Below are positions 6,941-14,331 of a stretch of DNA of 18,423 nt, one piece after another. Positions within the stretch are counted from its first letter, which is position 1, and the number at the start of each line of letters is the position of its first letter. The notes beneath the pieces are model-generated. The model saw only the letters and a list, made by a program, of their open reading frames with translations. It did no database searches and was not told the origin of the DNA. The translations under genes were made by a program, and so were the position numbers. The DNA lies in assembly GCA_020049615.1 (NCBI GenBank), contig JAIFKN010000091.1:1-18423 (forward strand), given 5' to 3'. Source of the stretch: a bacterium. Its GTDB lineage: Bacteria > Planctomycetota > UBA11346.

Positions 6941-6991
6941 CTTCGCCACGCGAAGCCCGGTCTGGGGCCTTTCGCCGTTGGCGAAGGGCCC
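6941..6991 (+). promoter_or_regulatory. Mutually exclusive hairpins (attenuator-like) in cimA leader
   Basis: Four segments repeat the same CTTCGC/GCGAAG theme. Segment 1 (CTTCGC, 6941-6946) pairs with segment 2 (GCGAAG, 6950-6955). Segment 2 extended (6950-6958) can instead pair with segment 3 (6964-6975), giving six pairs, a two-base bulge and three more pairs. Segment 3 pairs with segment 4 (6980-6991) to form the terminator. Segment 1 can also pair with GGCGAAG of segment 4. This is the formal architecture of a transcription attenuator; which signal it reads is inferred. Confidence 0.5.
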
Positions 6992-6995
6992 TTTT
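6965..6995 (+). terminator. Intrinsic terminator inside the cimA 5' leader
   Basis: The left arm 6965-6976 and right arm 6980-6991 form a 12-bp stem with one G-U wobble and a GTT loop, followed directly by TTTT (6992-6995). This is the best intrinsic-terminator match in the window. It ends 18 bp before the cimA ATG, leaving almost no room for a promoter downstream of it, so it is better read as a conditional terminator for cimA than as the end of the barrel gene's transcript. Confidence 0.7.
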
Positions 6996-7013
6996 CATTT
7001 CCATGAGGCATCC

Positions 7014-8573
7014 ATGAGCGATCTCGAAGTCTACGACACCACTCTCCGTGACGGCTCCCAGGGCGAGGGCGTCAACCTCAGCCTGGCCGACAAACTGCAC
7101 CTGGCCAAGGTGCTCGACTGGCTTGGCGTCGCCTGGATCGAAGGCGGCTGGCCGATGTCCAACGACAAGGACAAGGCGTTCTTCCGCGAGGTCCGCGGCC
7201 TCGGCCTGCAGACCGCGAAGATCTCGGCCTTCGGCTCGACCCGCCACTTCAAGAACGCGCCGCAGGACGACCCCAACCTCCAGGCCCTGGTCACCGCCGC
7301 CGCTGATGCCACCTGCATCTTCGGCAAGACCTGGGATCTGCATGTGCGCGAGGCCCTGCGCGTTTCGCTCGACGATAATCTGGCGATGATCGCCAGTTCG
7401 GTGGAGTTCCTCGGCAAGGCCACCGGCAAGCCTGTGTTCTACGATGCCGAGCACTTCTTCGACGGCTACAAGGCCAACGCCGACTACGCCCTGCGCACCC
7501 TCGAAGCGGCGCACCGCGCCGGCGCCCAGCGCCTGGTGCTGTGCGACACCAACGGCGGTACCCTGCCCGAGCAGGTCGTCGCCGCGGTGCAAGCGGTACG
7601 CGCGCGCCTGCCCGAGGCCCGGCTCGGCATCCACGTGCACAACGATGGCGGCGTGGCGGTGGCCAACACCCTGGCCGCGGTCGGCGCCGGCTGCGTCCAG
7701 GTGCAGGGCACGATCAACGGTGTCGGCGAGCGCTGCGGCAACGTCGACCTGTGCTCTGTCGTCGCCAATGCCGAGCTGAAGCTCGGCCGTCGCTGCCTGC
7801 CCGAGGGCCGTCTGGTGCGCCTGACCGAGGCGAGCCGTGCGGTGTGGGAGCGCATCAACCTCTCCGGCCCGACCAACCAGGCCTTCGTCGGACGTGCCGC
7901 CTTCGCCCACAAGGGCGGGATCCATGTCAGCGCGGTGCAACGCAACGCCCTGACCTACGAGCACGTCGCCCCCGAATCGGTCGGCAACGAGCGCCGCATC
8001 CTCATCTCCGAGCTGGCCGGCCGCTCGAACGTGCAGGCCAAGCTGGCCTCGCGCTTCCCCGGCCTCTCGGACCCGGCGGTGCAGAAGGCCGTCCTCGACG
8101 AGGTGGTCGAGAAGGAGAACCGCGGCTGGTCCTTCGAAGCGGCCGAAGGCTCGTTCGAACTGCTCGTGCGCCGGCACCTCGGCACCTGGAAGCCGGCCTT
8201 CAAGCTGCACCACTACCGTGTCCACGGTCTCGGGACAGACACCCACGACCATCTGGTCGAGGGCACGGTCAAGATCGAGGTCGGTGGCGAGACCCGGTTG
8301 AAGGTCGCCGAGGGCCACGGCCCGGTCGACGCGCTGAACCACGCCCTGCAGGAGGCGCTGCGCCCGACCTATCCGCAGCTGACCGACCTGCACCTGACCG
8401 ACTACAAGGTCCGCGTGGTCGATTCGAAGATCGGCACTGCGGCCCAGGTCCGCGTGCTCATCGAGCACCAGTTCCACGGTCGCACCATCAGCACCATCGG
8501 CGTGAGCGAGAACATCATCGAGGCGAGCTGGGAGGCGCTGGTGGAAGGCGTCGAATGCGCCTTGCAGGATTGA
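7014..8573 (+). CDS. cimA: (R)-citramalate synthase
   Basis: This 519-residue enzyme condenses pyruvate with acetyl-CoA to give (R)-citramalate, the first step of the threonine-independent isoleucine route. The DRE-TIM barrel carries TLRDGSQGEG (10-19), HVHND (207-211) with the metal-binding His pair, GTINGVGERCGN (232-243) and HKGGIHVSAV (299-308). The stretch NERRILISELAGRSN (325-339) and a C-terminal LeuA-type dimer/allosteric domain (about 385-519) follow. This is the TIGR00977-type CimA rather than 2-isopropylmalate synthase, judged by the QGEG motif and the NERR/ELAGRSN block. The length is normal. GAGG at 7005-7008 lies 5 nt before the ATG at 7014. No leu/ilv gene adjoins it; it appears monocistronic and probably controlled by the leader described at 6903-6995. 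Confidence 0.95.
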   Translation: MSDLEVYDTTLRDGSQGEGVNLSLADKLHLAKVLDWLGVAWIEGGWPMSNDKDKAFFREVRGLGLQTAKISAFGSTRHFKNAPQDDPNLQALVTAAADATCIFGKTWDLHVREALRVSLDDNLAMIASSVEFLGKATGKPVFYDAEHFFDGYKANADYALRTLEAAHRAGAQRLVLCDTNGGTLPEQVVAAVQAVRARLPEARLGIHVHNDGGVAVANTLAAVGAGCVQVQGTINGVGERCGNVDLCSVVANAELKLGRRCLPEGRLVRLTEASRAVWERINLSGPTNQAFVGRAAFAHKGGIHVSAVQRNALTYEHVAPESVGNERRILISELAGRSNVQAKLASRFPGLSDPAVQKAVLDEVVEKENRGWSFEAAEGSFELLVRRHLGTWKPAFKLHHYRVHGLGTDTHDHLVEGTVKIEVGGETRLKVAEGHGPVDALNHALQEALRPTYPQLTDLHLTDYKVRVVDSKIGTAAQVRVLIEHQFHGRTISTIGVSENIIEASWEALVEGVECALQD

Positions 8574-8599
8574 CGCCTCCCTGACCGCCACGGCGGAGC

Positions 8600-8616
8600 G
8601 CTGGGCTGCGCCCAGC
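8600..8616. terminator. Hairpin between convergent cimA and barrel gene
   Basis: GCTGGGC (8600-8606) and GCCCAGC (8610-8616) form a 7-bp stem with a TGC loop in the 50-bp gap between two convergent genes, partly supported by flanking GCGG/CCGC. There is no T-run on either side, so it would be a non-canonical terminator or a 3'-end stabiliser for both transcripts. Confidence 0.4.
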
Positions 8617-8623
8617 TAAGCCG

Positions 8624-10042
8624 CTAGAATGAGACGTTGAGGTTAACGCCGCCCAGCCAGATCAGATCGTCGCCGGCATCGACCGACGAACCCTGGGAGG
8701 TGGCGAACTGCTCCTGGGCGTCCGCCAGACCCTCGCCCGGCTTGAGGCCGGCGGCGAAGAGGCGGATCTGGGCGTTATAGGTGTACTGCCAGCGCAGGGC
8801 GAGGTCGACCTCGGTGCCGAAGTCGGTGCTGCCGCCGACGACCACCGGCTCGCCGAGCCGGTAATAGGCGCCGGTCACATCGACGCGCACCCGGTCGCGC
8901 TCGTCGAAACCGATGCCCCAGCGCACCTTGAGCGAAGCGAGGTTGCCGATCACCAGGCGCGACATCTCACCGTACTTCTCGCTCTCGACGATCAGGGTGT
9001 CGGCGATCGACTCCCACTGGTTGACGTAGCCCTCGAACTCGTCGGGCGTGTCCGGATCGTCGCCGGTCAGGTAGGTGCCGATGAGCTGGAACCGGCCTTT
9101 GCCATACTGGCTGAATTGCCAATCGAGACCGACCTCGGCGCCGTAGCCACCGAATTCGATGTCCGAACCTGCATCGCCCTGCTGGAACCCGCCTTCGACC
9201 CACAGTCCGGTCTCGCCCAGGCGCCAGTCGAGACCGACGCCCCAGGTCAGCAGGCTTTCGGCCGAGGTCAGCCCAGCAACCACCGGCTCATTCTGCATGA
9301 CTGCGCTGCCGGTGACGAAGACCTTGTCGCCGCCGGCGGTCGCCGGCTTCCAGTCGAGGGTCAGGCCATACAGGGTCGAAGCCTCGGGCAGGCGGTAGAT
9401 CCACGGGCTGACCACCAGGACGTCGAAGCCGCTGTAGCTGGCGCGCACGCCGTCCCACGAACCGATCGCCGGGTCATTGGCGCGCGAGTCGAACATGAAC
9501 GCGCCGCGGTCGTCGGTCAGGTTCCAGCTCACCGGCATGCGCCCGCCGATCACGCCCAGCTCTTCGAAGCCGAGGAACTCCTTGAGGTTGACGTAGGCAT
9601 CCTTGAGCACGACCTGGGCCTGGTCGGAGTCGATCTGCGAGTCGTTCGCTCCTGGCGTCGGCCGTCCCGGCGTCTGGTTGGTTGTACCATAGTCGCCGAG
9701 GTCGGCGCGGTAGCCGAACCCGACCATGACCGAGGCGCGCTCATCGAGCTTGACCTTCAAACCCAGTTCGGCGCGCATCGTGCCATAGCCACGGTGGTCG
9801 GACAAATCGCTGTCCGAGTCGGTGTAGTTGCCGCGCTGAAGGACGTCGAGGTCGAGCTGCCCCTGCACGACGACCTGGCGGGCGGCTCCGACCGCCGTCT
9901 TGCCCGGACCGAATTCGCCAATGGACGACAGTCCCTCGCCGCCGAGCGTCGTGCTGCCGCCACGCGGCACCTCGGTCTCGACGGCGGCCAGACCGGCGGC
10001 GAGGAGGAGCAGGGCGGGGACGGGGCGGCTGGACAGGGACAT
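8624..10042 (-). CDS. Outer-membrane porin-like barrel protein, large
   Basis: This is a 472-residue exported protein. Residues 1-20 form a signal peptide (MSLSSRPVPALLLLAAGLAA). The rest is rich in alternating amphipathic strands and acidic turns, with barrel-like stretches such as RASVMVGFGYRADLGDYG, GLWVEGGFQQGD and VDLALRWQYTYNAQIRLFAA, and ends in VNLNVSF with a terminal Phe. Overall it looks like an alginate-export/AlgE- or phosphoporin-type barrel of about 16-18 strands, with long Asp/Gly loops. The closest family cannot be fixed by eye. A GGAG lies 8 nt upstream of the ATG (complement of 10051-10054). It is divergent from the L,D-transpeptidase and convergent with cimA. Substrate is unknown. 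Confidence 0.8.
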   Translation of the reverse strand: MSLSSRPVPALLLLAAGLAAVETEVPRGGSTTLGGEGLSSIGEFGPGKTAVGAARQVVVQGQLDLDVLQRGNYTDSDSDLSDHRGYGTMRAELGLKVKLDERASVMVGFGYRADLGDYGTTNQTPGRPTPGANDSQIDSDQAQVVLKDAYVNLKEFLGFEELGVIGGRMPVSWNLTDDRGAFMFDSRANDPAIGSWDGVRASYSGFDVLVVSPWIYRLPEASTLYGLTLDWKPATAGGDKVFVTGSAVMQNEPVVAGLTSAESLLTWGVGLDWRLGETGLWVEGGFQQGDAGSDIEFGGYGAEVGLDWQFSQYGKGRFQLIGTYLTGDDPDTPDEFEGYVNQWESIADTLIVESEKYGEMSRLVIGNLASLKVRWGIGFDERDRVRVDVTGAYYRLGEPVVVGGSTDFGTEVDLALRWQYTYNAQIRLFAAGLKPGEGLADAQEQFATSQGSSVDAGDDLIWLGGVNLNVSF

Positions 10043-10143
10043 CGTGACGGCTCCGGCGTAAGTCGGGGAAAGCCGGACATTAGTAGGCGGAGCGGCCCAG
10101 CCAACCGTATTGCAGGCGCGGGCGTTGCCGCCACAGTCCGGCG
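10043..10143. promoter_or_regulatory. Divergent promoter region, barrel gene / L,D-transpeptidase
   Basis: This 101-bp stretch separates two divergent envelope genes. On the minus strand TACTAAT (complement of 10078-10084) is a plausible -10 for the barrel gene, but the nearest -35-like TTGGCT is only 13-14 bp upstream of it, so the assignment is weak. On the plus strand no good -10 is visible, and the transpeptidase has no Shine-Dalgarno. Confidence 0.3.
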
Positions 10144-11094
10144 ATGCGCAAGCTCCTCATCCTGCTCGTCCTTGCCGCTGCCGCCGTAGGCGGCTGGTAC
10201 TGGTGGTCCCAGCGCGGCGCCGCCTCAGACGATCCGTTCGGTCCGACCGACACCGTGGTCACGCCGGCTGCCCCGCTGCCCCCGGCGGCGAAGCAGGCCC
10301 TCGACCAGGCTGAGGCGTTGTGGTCGCAGGCCGGCACTGACGCGGCGCATGCCACCAGCGCCCCGCGCATGGCCCGCCTGTACAGCCAGGCGCTGCAGGC
10401 GATGTATGACCTGCCGGGAAACCACGATGCGGAGGAGAAGCTGATCAACGAGCGCCTCGCGCCGCTCGGCCAGGCCCTCTTCTTCAGCACGGCGAAGTGG
10501 CCGACCGACGACAGCGGACTGATGGCCGTACATGTCGTGGAAAGCGGTCAGAGCCCCGATGGCATCGCCAAGGAATACGGCATGCCGCAGGAGATGTTCA
10601 ACCGCCTGCGCAACAAGCCGCCGACCTCATCCGAACTGCGCGTCGGCGAGACGGTCAAGGTGGTCAAGGTCCGCGAGGCCGGCGGCAACCGCATCGAGAT
10701 CGACCTCAGCGACTTCTCCCTCGACCTCTTCATCGGCGGAGCCTTCGCCAAGCGCTACATCATCACGCACGGCGCCACGGACTCGCCCACCCCGGTCGGG
10801 ACCACCCAACTGACCAACCGCGTGCTGCACCCGGCGTGGACCCATCCGCAGAGCAAGGAGGTCTACCAGTACGGGGACGAACGGAACATCCTCGGTCCGG
10901 TCTGGCTGGCCTTCGACGCCAAGCTGCTCGGCGCCAGCGGCATCGGCATCCATGGCTACACCGGCGCGGACGCCAAGATGCAGGTCCAAGCCAGCAACGG
11001 ATGCATCCGCATGCAGAATCAGGACGCCGAGGAACTGTACCAGCTGATCGCACACCCCGGGCGCGCACCGACAGCGGTCGTTGTCCGGCGCTAG
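10144..11094 (+). CDS. LysM-YkuD L,D-transpeptidase, membrane-anchored
   Basis: This 316-residue periplasmic enzyme is predicted to cross-link peptidoglycan (3-3 links) or attach proteins to it through a Cys thioacyl intermediate. Residues 1-21 are a hydrophobic anchor (MRKLLILLVLAAAAVGGWYW). A helical linker follows, then a LysM-like peptidoglycan-binding domain at about 128-176 (AVHVVESGQSPDGIAKEYGM, ending LRVGETVKVVKV). The YkuD domain spans about 182-315. It includes TPVGTTQLTNR (216-226) and the active-site block IGIHGYTG with His270, followed by SNGCIRM with Ser284 and catalytic Cys287. All catalytic residues are intact. The order anchor-LysM-YkuD is normal for the ErfK/YbiS/YkuD family. 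It stands alone as a transcription unit, divergent from the large barrel gene. Confidence 0.93.
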   Translation: MRKLLILLVLAAAAVGGWYWWSQRGAASDDPFGPTDTVVTPAAPLPPAAKQALDQAEALWSQAGTDAAHATSAPRMARLYSQALQAMYDLPGNHDAEEKLINERLAPLGQALFFSTAKWPTDDSGLMAVHVVESGQSPDGIAKEYGMPQEMFNRLRNKPPTSSELRVGETVKVVKVREAGGNRIEIDLSDFSLDLFIGGAFAKRYIITHGATDSPTPVGTTQLTNRVLHPAWTHPQSKEVYQYGDERNILGPVWLAFDAKLLGASGIGIHGYTGADAKMQVQASNGCIRMQNQDAEELYQLIAHPGRAPTAVVVRR

Positions 11095-11102
11095 CCCGCG
11101 CA

Positions 11103-11124
11103 GCTGCGCCGCACTGGGCGCAGC
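11103..11124. terminator. GC-rich hairpin after the L,D-transpeptidase gene
   Basis: GCTGCGCC (11103-11110) and GGCGCAGC (11117-11124) form an 8-bp stem around GCACTG, 8 bp past the transpeptidase stop and in the gap to convergent tsf. No T-tract follows, so termination efficiency is uncertain. The same sequence also contains the overlapping 12-bp palindrome GCGCAGCTGCGC (11098-11109). Confidence 0.45.
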
Positions 11125-11137
11125 CAGCGAGCCGGAG

Positions 11138-11162
11138 CTGCAGGCTAGGAGCCAGCCTGCAG
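11138..11162. terminator. Hairpin spanning the tsf stop codon
   Basis: CTGCAGGCT (11138-11146) and AGCCTGCAG (11154-11162) are a perfect 9-bp inverted repeat with a 7-nt loop. The tsf TAG (11145-11147) lies inside it, so the last codons of tsf form one arm. It could end the rpsB-tsf transcript or stabilise its 3' end; no T-run is present. Confidence 0.4.
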
Positions 11163-11963
11163 GCGGCCGAAGGCAGCGACGGTGATGCCGACGCGCTTGG
11201 CGTACTTCTCGACGCTCTCACCCTTCTCGGCATCGATGAGCATCTCCTGCTCAAGCAGCACGCTCTCCTTGAAGAAACGGCCGAGCTTGCCCTCGACGAT
11301 CTTCGGGCGCATCGCTTCGGGCTTCGCCTGCACCTCGGGAGTGGCGGCGATGATCTCCTTCTCCTTCTCCACCAGGGCCGGATCGACGCTGGCGCGATCG
11401 AGTCCGACCGGGGCCGGGTTGGCCGAGGCGACATGCAGGGCGACCTGCTTGAGCTTGACCACATCGCCGGAGCCGGCGACCACGGCAGCGATGCGGCCGT
11501 CGTGGTTGTACCCGGAGATCGCGGCGCCGGTGACGCGCTTCACCCCGACCAGCTTGATGTTCTCGCCGATCTTCTGGATCTGGGCGATGAAGGCGTCAGG
11601 CAGGGCGACGCCACCCAGCTTCTGGGCGTTGAGCGCGTCGACCGAATCGGCGCCGGTGGCCAGGGCCAGGTCGGCGATGGACTGGACGAAGGCGCGGAAG
11701 GCGTCGTTCTTGCCGACGAAGTCGGTCTGGCAGCCGACCAGGACGATGACGCCGGCGCCGGCGCCGATGGCCAGGGCGGTGGCCCCGCACGGGGTCTCGC
11801 GTCCGCCGAACTTGGCGCCAGCTGCGGCGCCCATCTTGCGCAGGTGCTCGACCGCGGCCTGCAGGTCGCCGTTGGTGGCGACCAGGGCCTGCTTGCACTT
11901 CATCATCGGCAGGTTGGTCATGGCGCGCAGCTCGTTGACCAGCGCAGCGGTGATCTCAGCCAT
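11145..11963 (-). CDS. tsf: Translation elongation factor Ts
   Basis: This 272-residue cytoplasmic nucleotide-exchange factor regenerates EF-Tu-GTP. The N-terminal UBA-like domain (about 1-50) reads MAEITAALVNELRAMTNLPM then MKCKQAL, a slight variant of the usual 'M-M-D-C-K-x-A-L' block. The EF-Tu contact motif QTDFVGKND is at 79-87. The core repeats HVASANPAPVGLD and KIVEGKLGRFFKESVLLEQ are present in the C-terminal half. The length is close to the E. coli protein (283 residues) and the short C-terminal module is retained. It follows rpsB by 12 bp in the canonical rpsB-tsf order. The ribosome-binding site AAAGGA partly overlaps the rpsB stop, about 8 nt upstream of the ATG, indicating coupled translation. 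No pyrH or frr follows, as it does in many genomes. Confidence 0.97.
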   Translation of the reverse strand: MAEITAALVNELRAMTNLPMMKCKQALVATNGDLQAAVEHLRKMGAAAGAKFGGRETPCGATALAIGAGAGVIVLVGCQTDFVGKNDAFRAFVQSIADLALATGADSVDALNAQKLGGVALPDAFIAQIQKIGENIKLVGVKRVTGAAISGYNHDGRIAAVVAGSGDVVKLKQVALHVASANPAPVGLDRASVDPALVEKEKEIIAATPEVQAKPEAMRPKIVEGKLGRFFKESVLLEQEMLIDAEKGESVEKYAKRVGITVAAFGRLQAGS

Positions 11964-11975
11964 GGCAGGAGTCCT

Positions 11976-12743
11976 TTACTTGGGGGCGGGGAAGTTGGAG
12001 GCCGGAGCGGCGGCGACGGCGACGGCCGGCGCTTCAGCGGCGGGCTCGACACGGGTCAGCTGCTCGGAGCGGCCGCGGGCGAGACCGTCGACCAGGGCCT
12101 TCACCACCAGCTGGATCGGACGGATGCCGTCGTCGTTGCCGGGGATGGGCAGGTCGACCAGGGTCGGATCGGTGTCGCTGTCGACCAGTCCGATGAGCGG
12201 GATGCCGAGGCGGCGGGCCTCGTGCACCGCGGTCTCCTCGTGCTTCGGGTCGACCAGGAAGATGGCATCGGGCAGCTTGCTCATCGTGCGCACACCCTCG
12301 AGGTTGCGCAGGATGCGGCGGCGCTCGCGGCCGTCGCGGGCCTGGATCTTCTTCGACTCGCGCATGTATTCCGCGGTGTTCATCCGTTCTTCGATCACGT
12401 CGAGGCGGCGGATCGAGGTGCGCACGGTCTCGAAGTTGGTCAGGGTGCCGCCCAGCCAGCGCTCGGCGACGTAGGGCATGCCGGCGGCCTTGGCGGCATC
12501 GCGGATCACGTCCTTGGCCTGGCGCTTGGTGCCGACGAAGAGCAGGGTCTTGTTCGCCTTGGCCAGCTTGGCGGCGTAGTAGTGGGCGTGGATCAGCTGC
12601 TTGGCGGTCTGCCGGATGTCGATGATGTGGATGCCGCCGCGCTTGCCGTACAGGTACGGGGCCATGCGCGGGTGCCACAGGCTGCTGGAGGTGCCGAAGT
12701 GGATGCCGCTGTCGAGCAGCGACTTGAGGTCGACGATAGCCAT
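11976..12743 (-). CDS. rpsB: 30S ribosomal protein S2
   Basis: This 255-residue small-subunit protein is needed for late 30S assembly and for docking S1. Recognisable blocks are LLDSGIHFG (about 9-17), WHPRMAPYLYGKRGGIHIID (about 23-42), LFVGTKRQAKDVI, YVAERWLGGTLTNF (about 91-104), PDAIFLVDPKHEETAVHEA, and the closing GLVDSDTDPTLVDLPIPGND. Beyond the usual S2 end there is an Ala/Pro-rich tail (about residues 228-255). The start at 12743 is set by AGGAG 7 nt upstream and by family alignment; the same frame is open for 49 more codons, but those codons are leader sequence. It is first in the rpsB-tsf operon, with a promoter at 12877-12904 and a long leader between. Confidence 0.97.
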   Translation of the reverse strand: MAIVDLKSLLDSGIHFGTSSSLWHPRMAPYLYGKRGGIHIIDIRQTAKQLIHAHYYAAKLAKANKTLLFVGTKRQAKDVIRDAAKAAGMPYVAERWLGGTLTNFETVRTSIRRLDVIEERMNTAEYMRESKKIQARDGRERRRILRNLEGVRTMSKLPDAIFLVDPKHEETAVHEARRLGIPLIGLVDSDTDPTLVDLPIPGNDDGIRPIQLVVKALVDGLARGRSEQLTRVEPAAEAPAVAVAAAPASNFPAPK

Positions 12744-12870
12744 GGTGGATCTCCTGCCAGACCCTCTGCACGGGTGCGGCGGTTGGCGACGCGCGGTTGT
12801 CCACCGCCGGTCGGCGCGCCGCCCATCAGGGCGTAGCCGGCGTGTGGTGCCCAGGGGATCCCGGGCGGGG
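12744..12870 (-). promoter_or_regulatory. rpsB 5' leader, possible autoregulatory RNA
   Basis: About 127 nt lie between the expected transcription start (near 12870, minus strand) and the rpsB ATG. In mRNA sense it holds several short hairpins: GCCCGGG/CCC-GGGC, CGCCC-TGAT-GGGCG and GCGGT-GGACA-ACCGC. The Shine-Dalgarno lies near its 3' end. rpsB leaders in other bacteria bind S2 to repress the operon; I see no direct match to a known rpsB motif, so that function is inferred. Confidence 0.4.
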
Positions 12871-12876
12871 CGCGGC

Positions 12877-12904
12877 ACGATATGGGGCATGTCTCAGGGG
12901 TCAA
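12877..12904 (-). promoter_or_regulatory. Promoter of the rpsB-tsf operon
   Basis: Reading the minus strand, the -35 is TTGACC (complement of 12899-12904, five of six consensus bases), the spacer is 16 bp and the -10 is TATCGT (complement of 12877-12882, four of six). It is the strongest -35 in the window, as expected for a ribosomal operon. Confidence 0.65.
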
Positions 12905-12910
12905 TCACCG

Positions 12911-12922
12911 GTCCGAACGGAC
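12911..12922. other. Small palindrome upstream of the rpsB promoter
   Basis: GTCCG (12911-12915) and CGGAC (12918-12922) are exact inverted repeats around AA, 6 bp upstream of the rpsB -35 and 35 bp before the start of the divergent lipoprotein operon. It could be an operator for either transcript, but at this length chance is also likely. Confidence 0.25.
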
Positions 12923-12957
12923 ACTGGCACGGGCGGTGCTTTCATCGTCCTCCAACC

Positions 12958-14331
12958 ATGCCCCGCCGCATCCTCGTCCCGACCCTCGCCGCGATTGTCG
13001 CATTTTGCGGCGCCTGCGGCGAGACGCGCAGCACCACCGCAGCCCCCTCGGAGCCCCCCAAGCAGCAGTCGACCGGGACCACGGCGGCCGAAGGCGCCGT
13101 CGAGACGGTGGCCAGCTCGCCCGACGGTCGCACGCTGGTCGAGTTCACCATCGACGCCGCGGTCGAGGCCGGCACCCCCTACCGGGTGCTCACCGCCGAC
13201 CGCGGGCGCATCAAGGGCATGATCCAGGTCACCGACGTGCCTGCCAGAGGCCGCGCCGTCGCCCGGGTCATCGCCCTGACCGATCCTGGTGATCCGCCAG
13301 TGCCGGGCGACGCGGTGCGCGAACTCGCCACCCTGGCCGATCCCGGTCCTGCGCCTTCAGCTGTGGCCGCCGACCCGGCCGAGGAGCAGCGCTTCGTCAA
13401 GCTGCGCGAGCAGTATCAGCGCCTGATCGCCGAAGCGGTCTCGCGCCACGATGCCGAGATGGCCGCCGCGCGCACCGCCGCGGACGCCCGCATCGCCGAG
13501 GCCGAGGCCGGCGTGCGTGCTGCCCTGGCCGAACGGGACCGCCTGCACGGAGCCGAGCTGGCCGCAGCCAAGGCGGCCGGCGGCGAGATCGCCCTGGCGG
13601 CGGTGGCCAGCGAGCGGGAGGCGGCCAATGCCCGGGCCCGCGCCGCGGTCGAGGAACGCGACCGCCTGCGCCTCGAGGTCGACCGTCTCGCCACCGCCCA
13701 GGACGAGCTCAAGCGCCGTAACGAGCGGATGGCCGCCGAACGTGCCGAGGCCGAACGCACCACCACCGCCCGGCTCACCGCCGAACGCGAGGCGCGCGAG
13801 CAGATCGCCGGCCGCCTTGCCGAGCTGGAGAAGCGCGAAGGCGGCCGCGCCAGCGCCACCGCCGCCCTGCTGACCCGCGATCCCGGACGCAACGAGGGCG
13901 TGCTGGAACGGCTCGACCGGCTCAGCGCCGAGGCCGCCGTCGCCACCGATCGCGCTGCCCGCTCCGAAGCGGCGGCCGCCGAGGCCCAGGACGCGCTGCT
14001 CGCGGCCCGACGCGCACTCGCCGAGACCGAGGCCGCGCGCGATGCGGCGGTCGGCAAGCTCGCCGTCGCCGCCGAGGTCGACGCCAAGCTGGCGGCCGCG
14101 CACGACGCCCTGGCCACCGCCCGGCTCGAGCTCGCCTCGACCAAGGAGCGACATGCCGCCGCCGAGCTAGCCCGCCTCGAGGCGGAGCGCGCGCTCTTCG
14201 ACCTCTCCGCCCGCGTCCTCCGCCTGCCGCGCGCCGGAGCCGAGCTGGCCGCCCTGCAGGAGCGCCTGCGCGCCACCCTCGGAGCGGTCGAGGCGCCCGC
14301 GGATGCGCAGGCGCCGGAGCGCCAGCCATGA
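12958..14331 (+). CDS. Long coiled-coil envelope lipoprotein (first of three)
   Basis: This is a 457-residue predicted lipoprotein. The signal peptide is MPRRILVPTLAAIVAFCGAC, with Cys20 the likely acylated residue, although Cys at -3 makes the lipobox atypical. Residues 21-55 are a Ser/Thr/Pro-rich linker. About 55-140 form a small beta-rich region (TLVEFTIDAAVEAGTPYRVL, then RIKGMIQVTDVPARGRAVAR). Residues 145-440 are a nearly uninterrupted Ala/Glu/Arg-rich coiled coil (AERAEAERTTTARLTAERE and similar). A C-terminal motif, ELARLEAERALF through VLRL (403-423), recurs in the next gene. ATG at 12958 is chosen for the signal peptide; an in-frame ATG at 12889 would bury it. No enzyme motifs are seen. 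The stop overlaps the next start (ATGA). Confidence 0.8.
   Translation: MPRRILVPTLAAIVAFCGACGETRSTTAAPSEPPKQQSTGTTAAEGAVETVASSPDGRTLVEFTIDAAVEAGTPYRVLTADRGRIKGMIQVTDVPARGRAVARVIALTDPGDPPVPGDAVRELATLADPGPAPSAVAADPAEEQRFVKLREQYQRLIAEAVSRHDAEMAAARTAADARIAEAEAGVRAALAERDRLHGAELAAAKAAGGEIALAAVASEREAANARARAAVEERDRLRLEVDRLATAQDELKRRNERMAAERAEAERTTTARLTAEREAREQIAGRLAELEKREGGRASATAALLTRDPGRNEGVLERLDRLSAEAAVATDRAARSEAAAAEAQDALLAARRALAETEAARDAAVGKLAVAAEVDAKLAAAHDALATARLELASTKERHAAAELARLEAERALFDLSARVLRLPRAGAELAALQERLRATLGAVEAPADAQAPERQP

Noticed and set aside
6995..7007. Possible promoter TTGGCG-18-CATGAG directly before cimA
   Set aside because: The -35-like part lies inside the terminator stem and the -10 matches only three of six bases; cimA also has a normal GAGG site, which argues against leaderless initiation there.
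6888..8591. Long minus-strand open frame (567 codons) opposite cimA
   Set aside because: Antisense shadow of a high-GC gene: composition is a mirror of cimA codons, no start signal or family match, and it would span the cimA leader structures.
10497..12836. Very long plus-strand open frame (779 codons) across the transpeptidase, tsf and rpsB
   Set aside because: It runs antisense through two confidently identified translation genes and out of frame through a third; low-complexity Gly/Asp/His composition is typical of GC-rich shadows.
12911..12922. GTCCGAACGGAC palindrome as a firm operator
   Set aside because: Only five-base arms and a single copy; listed as a low-confidence feature but not as a finding.
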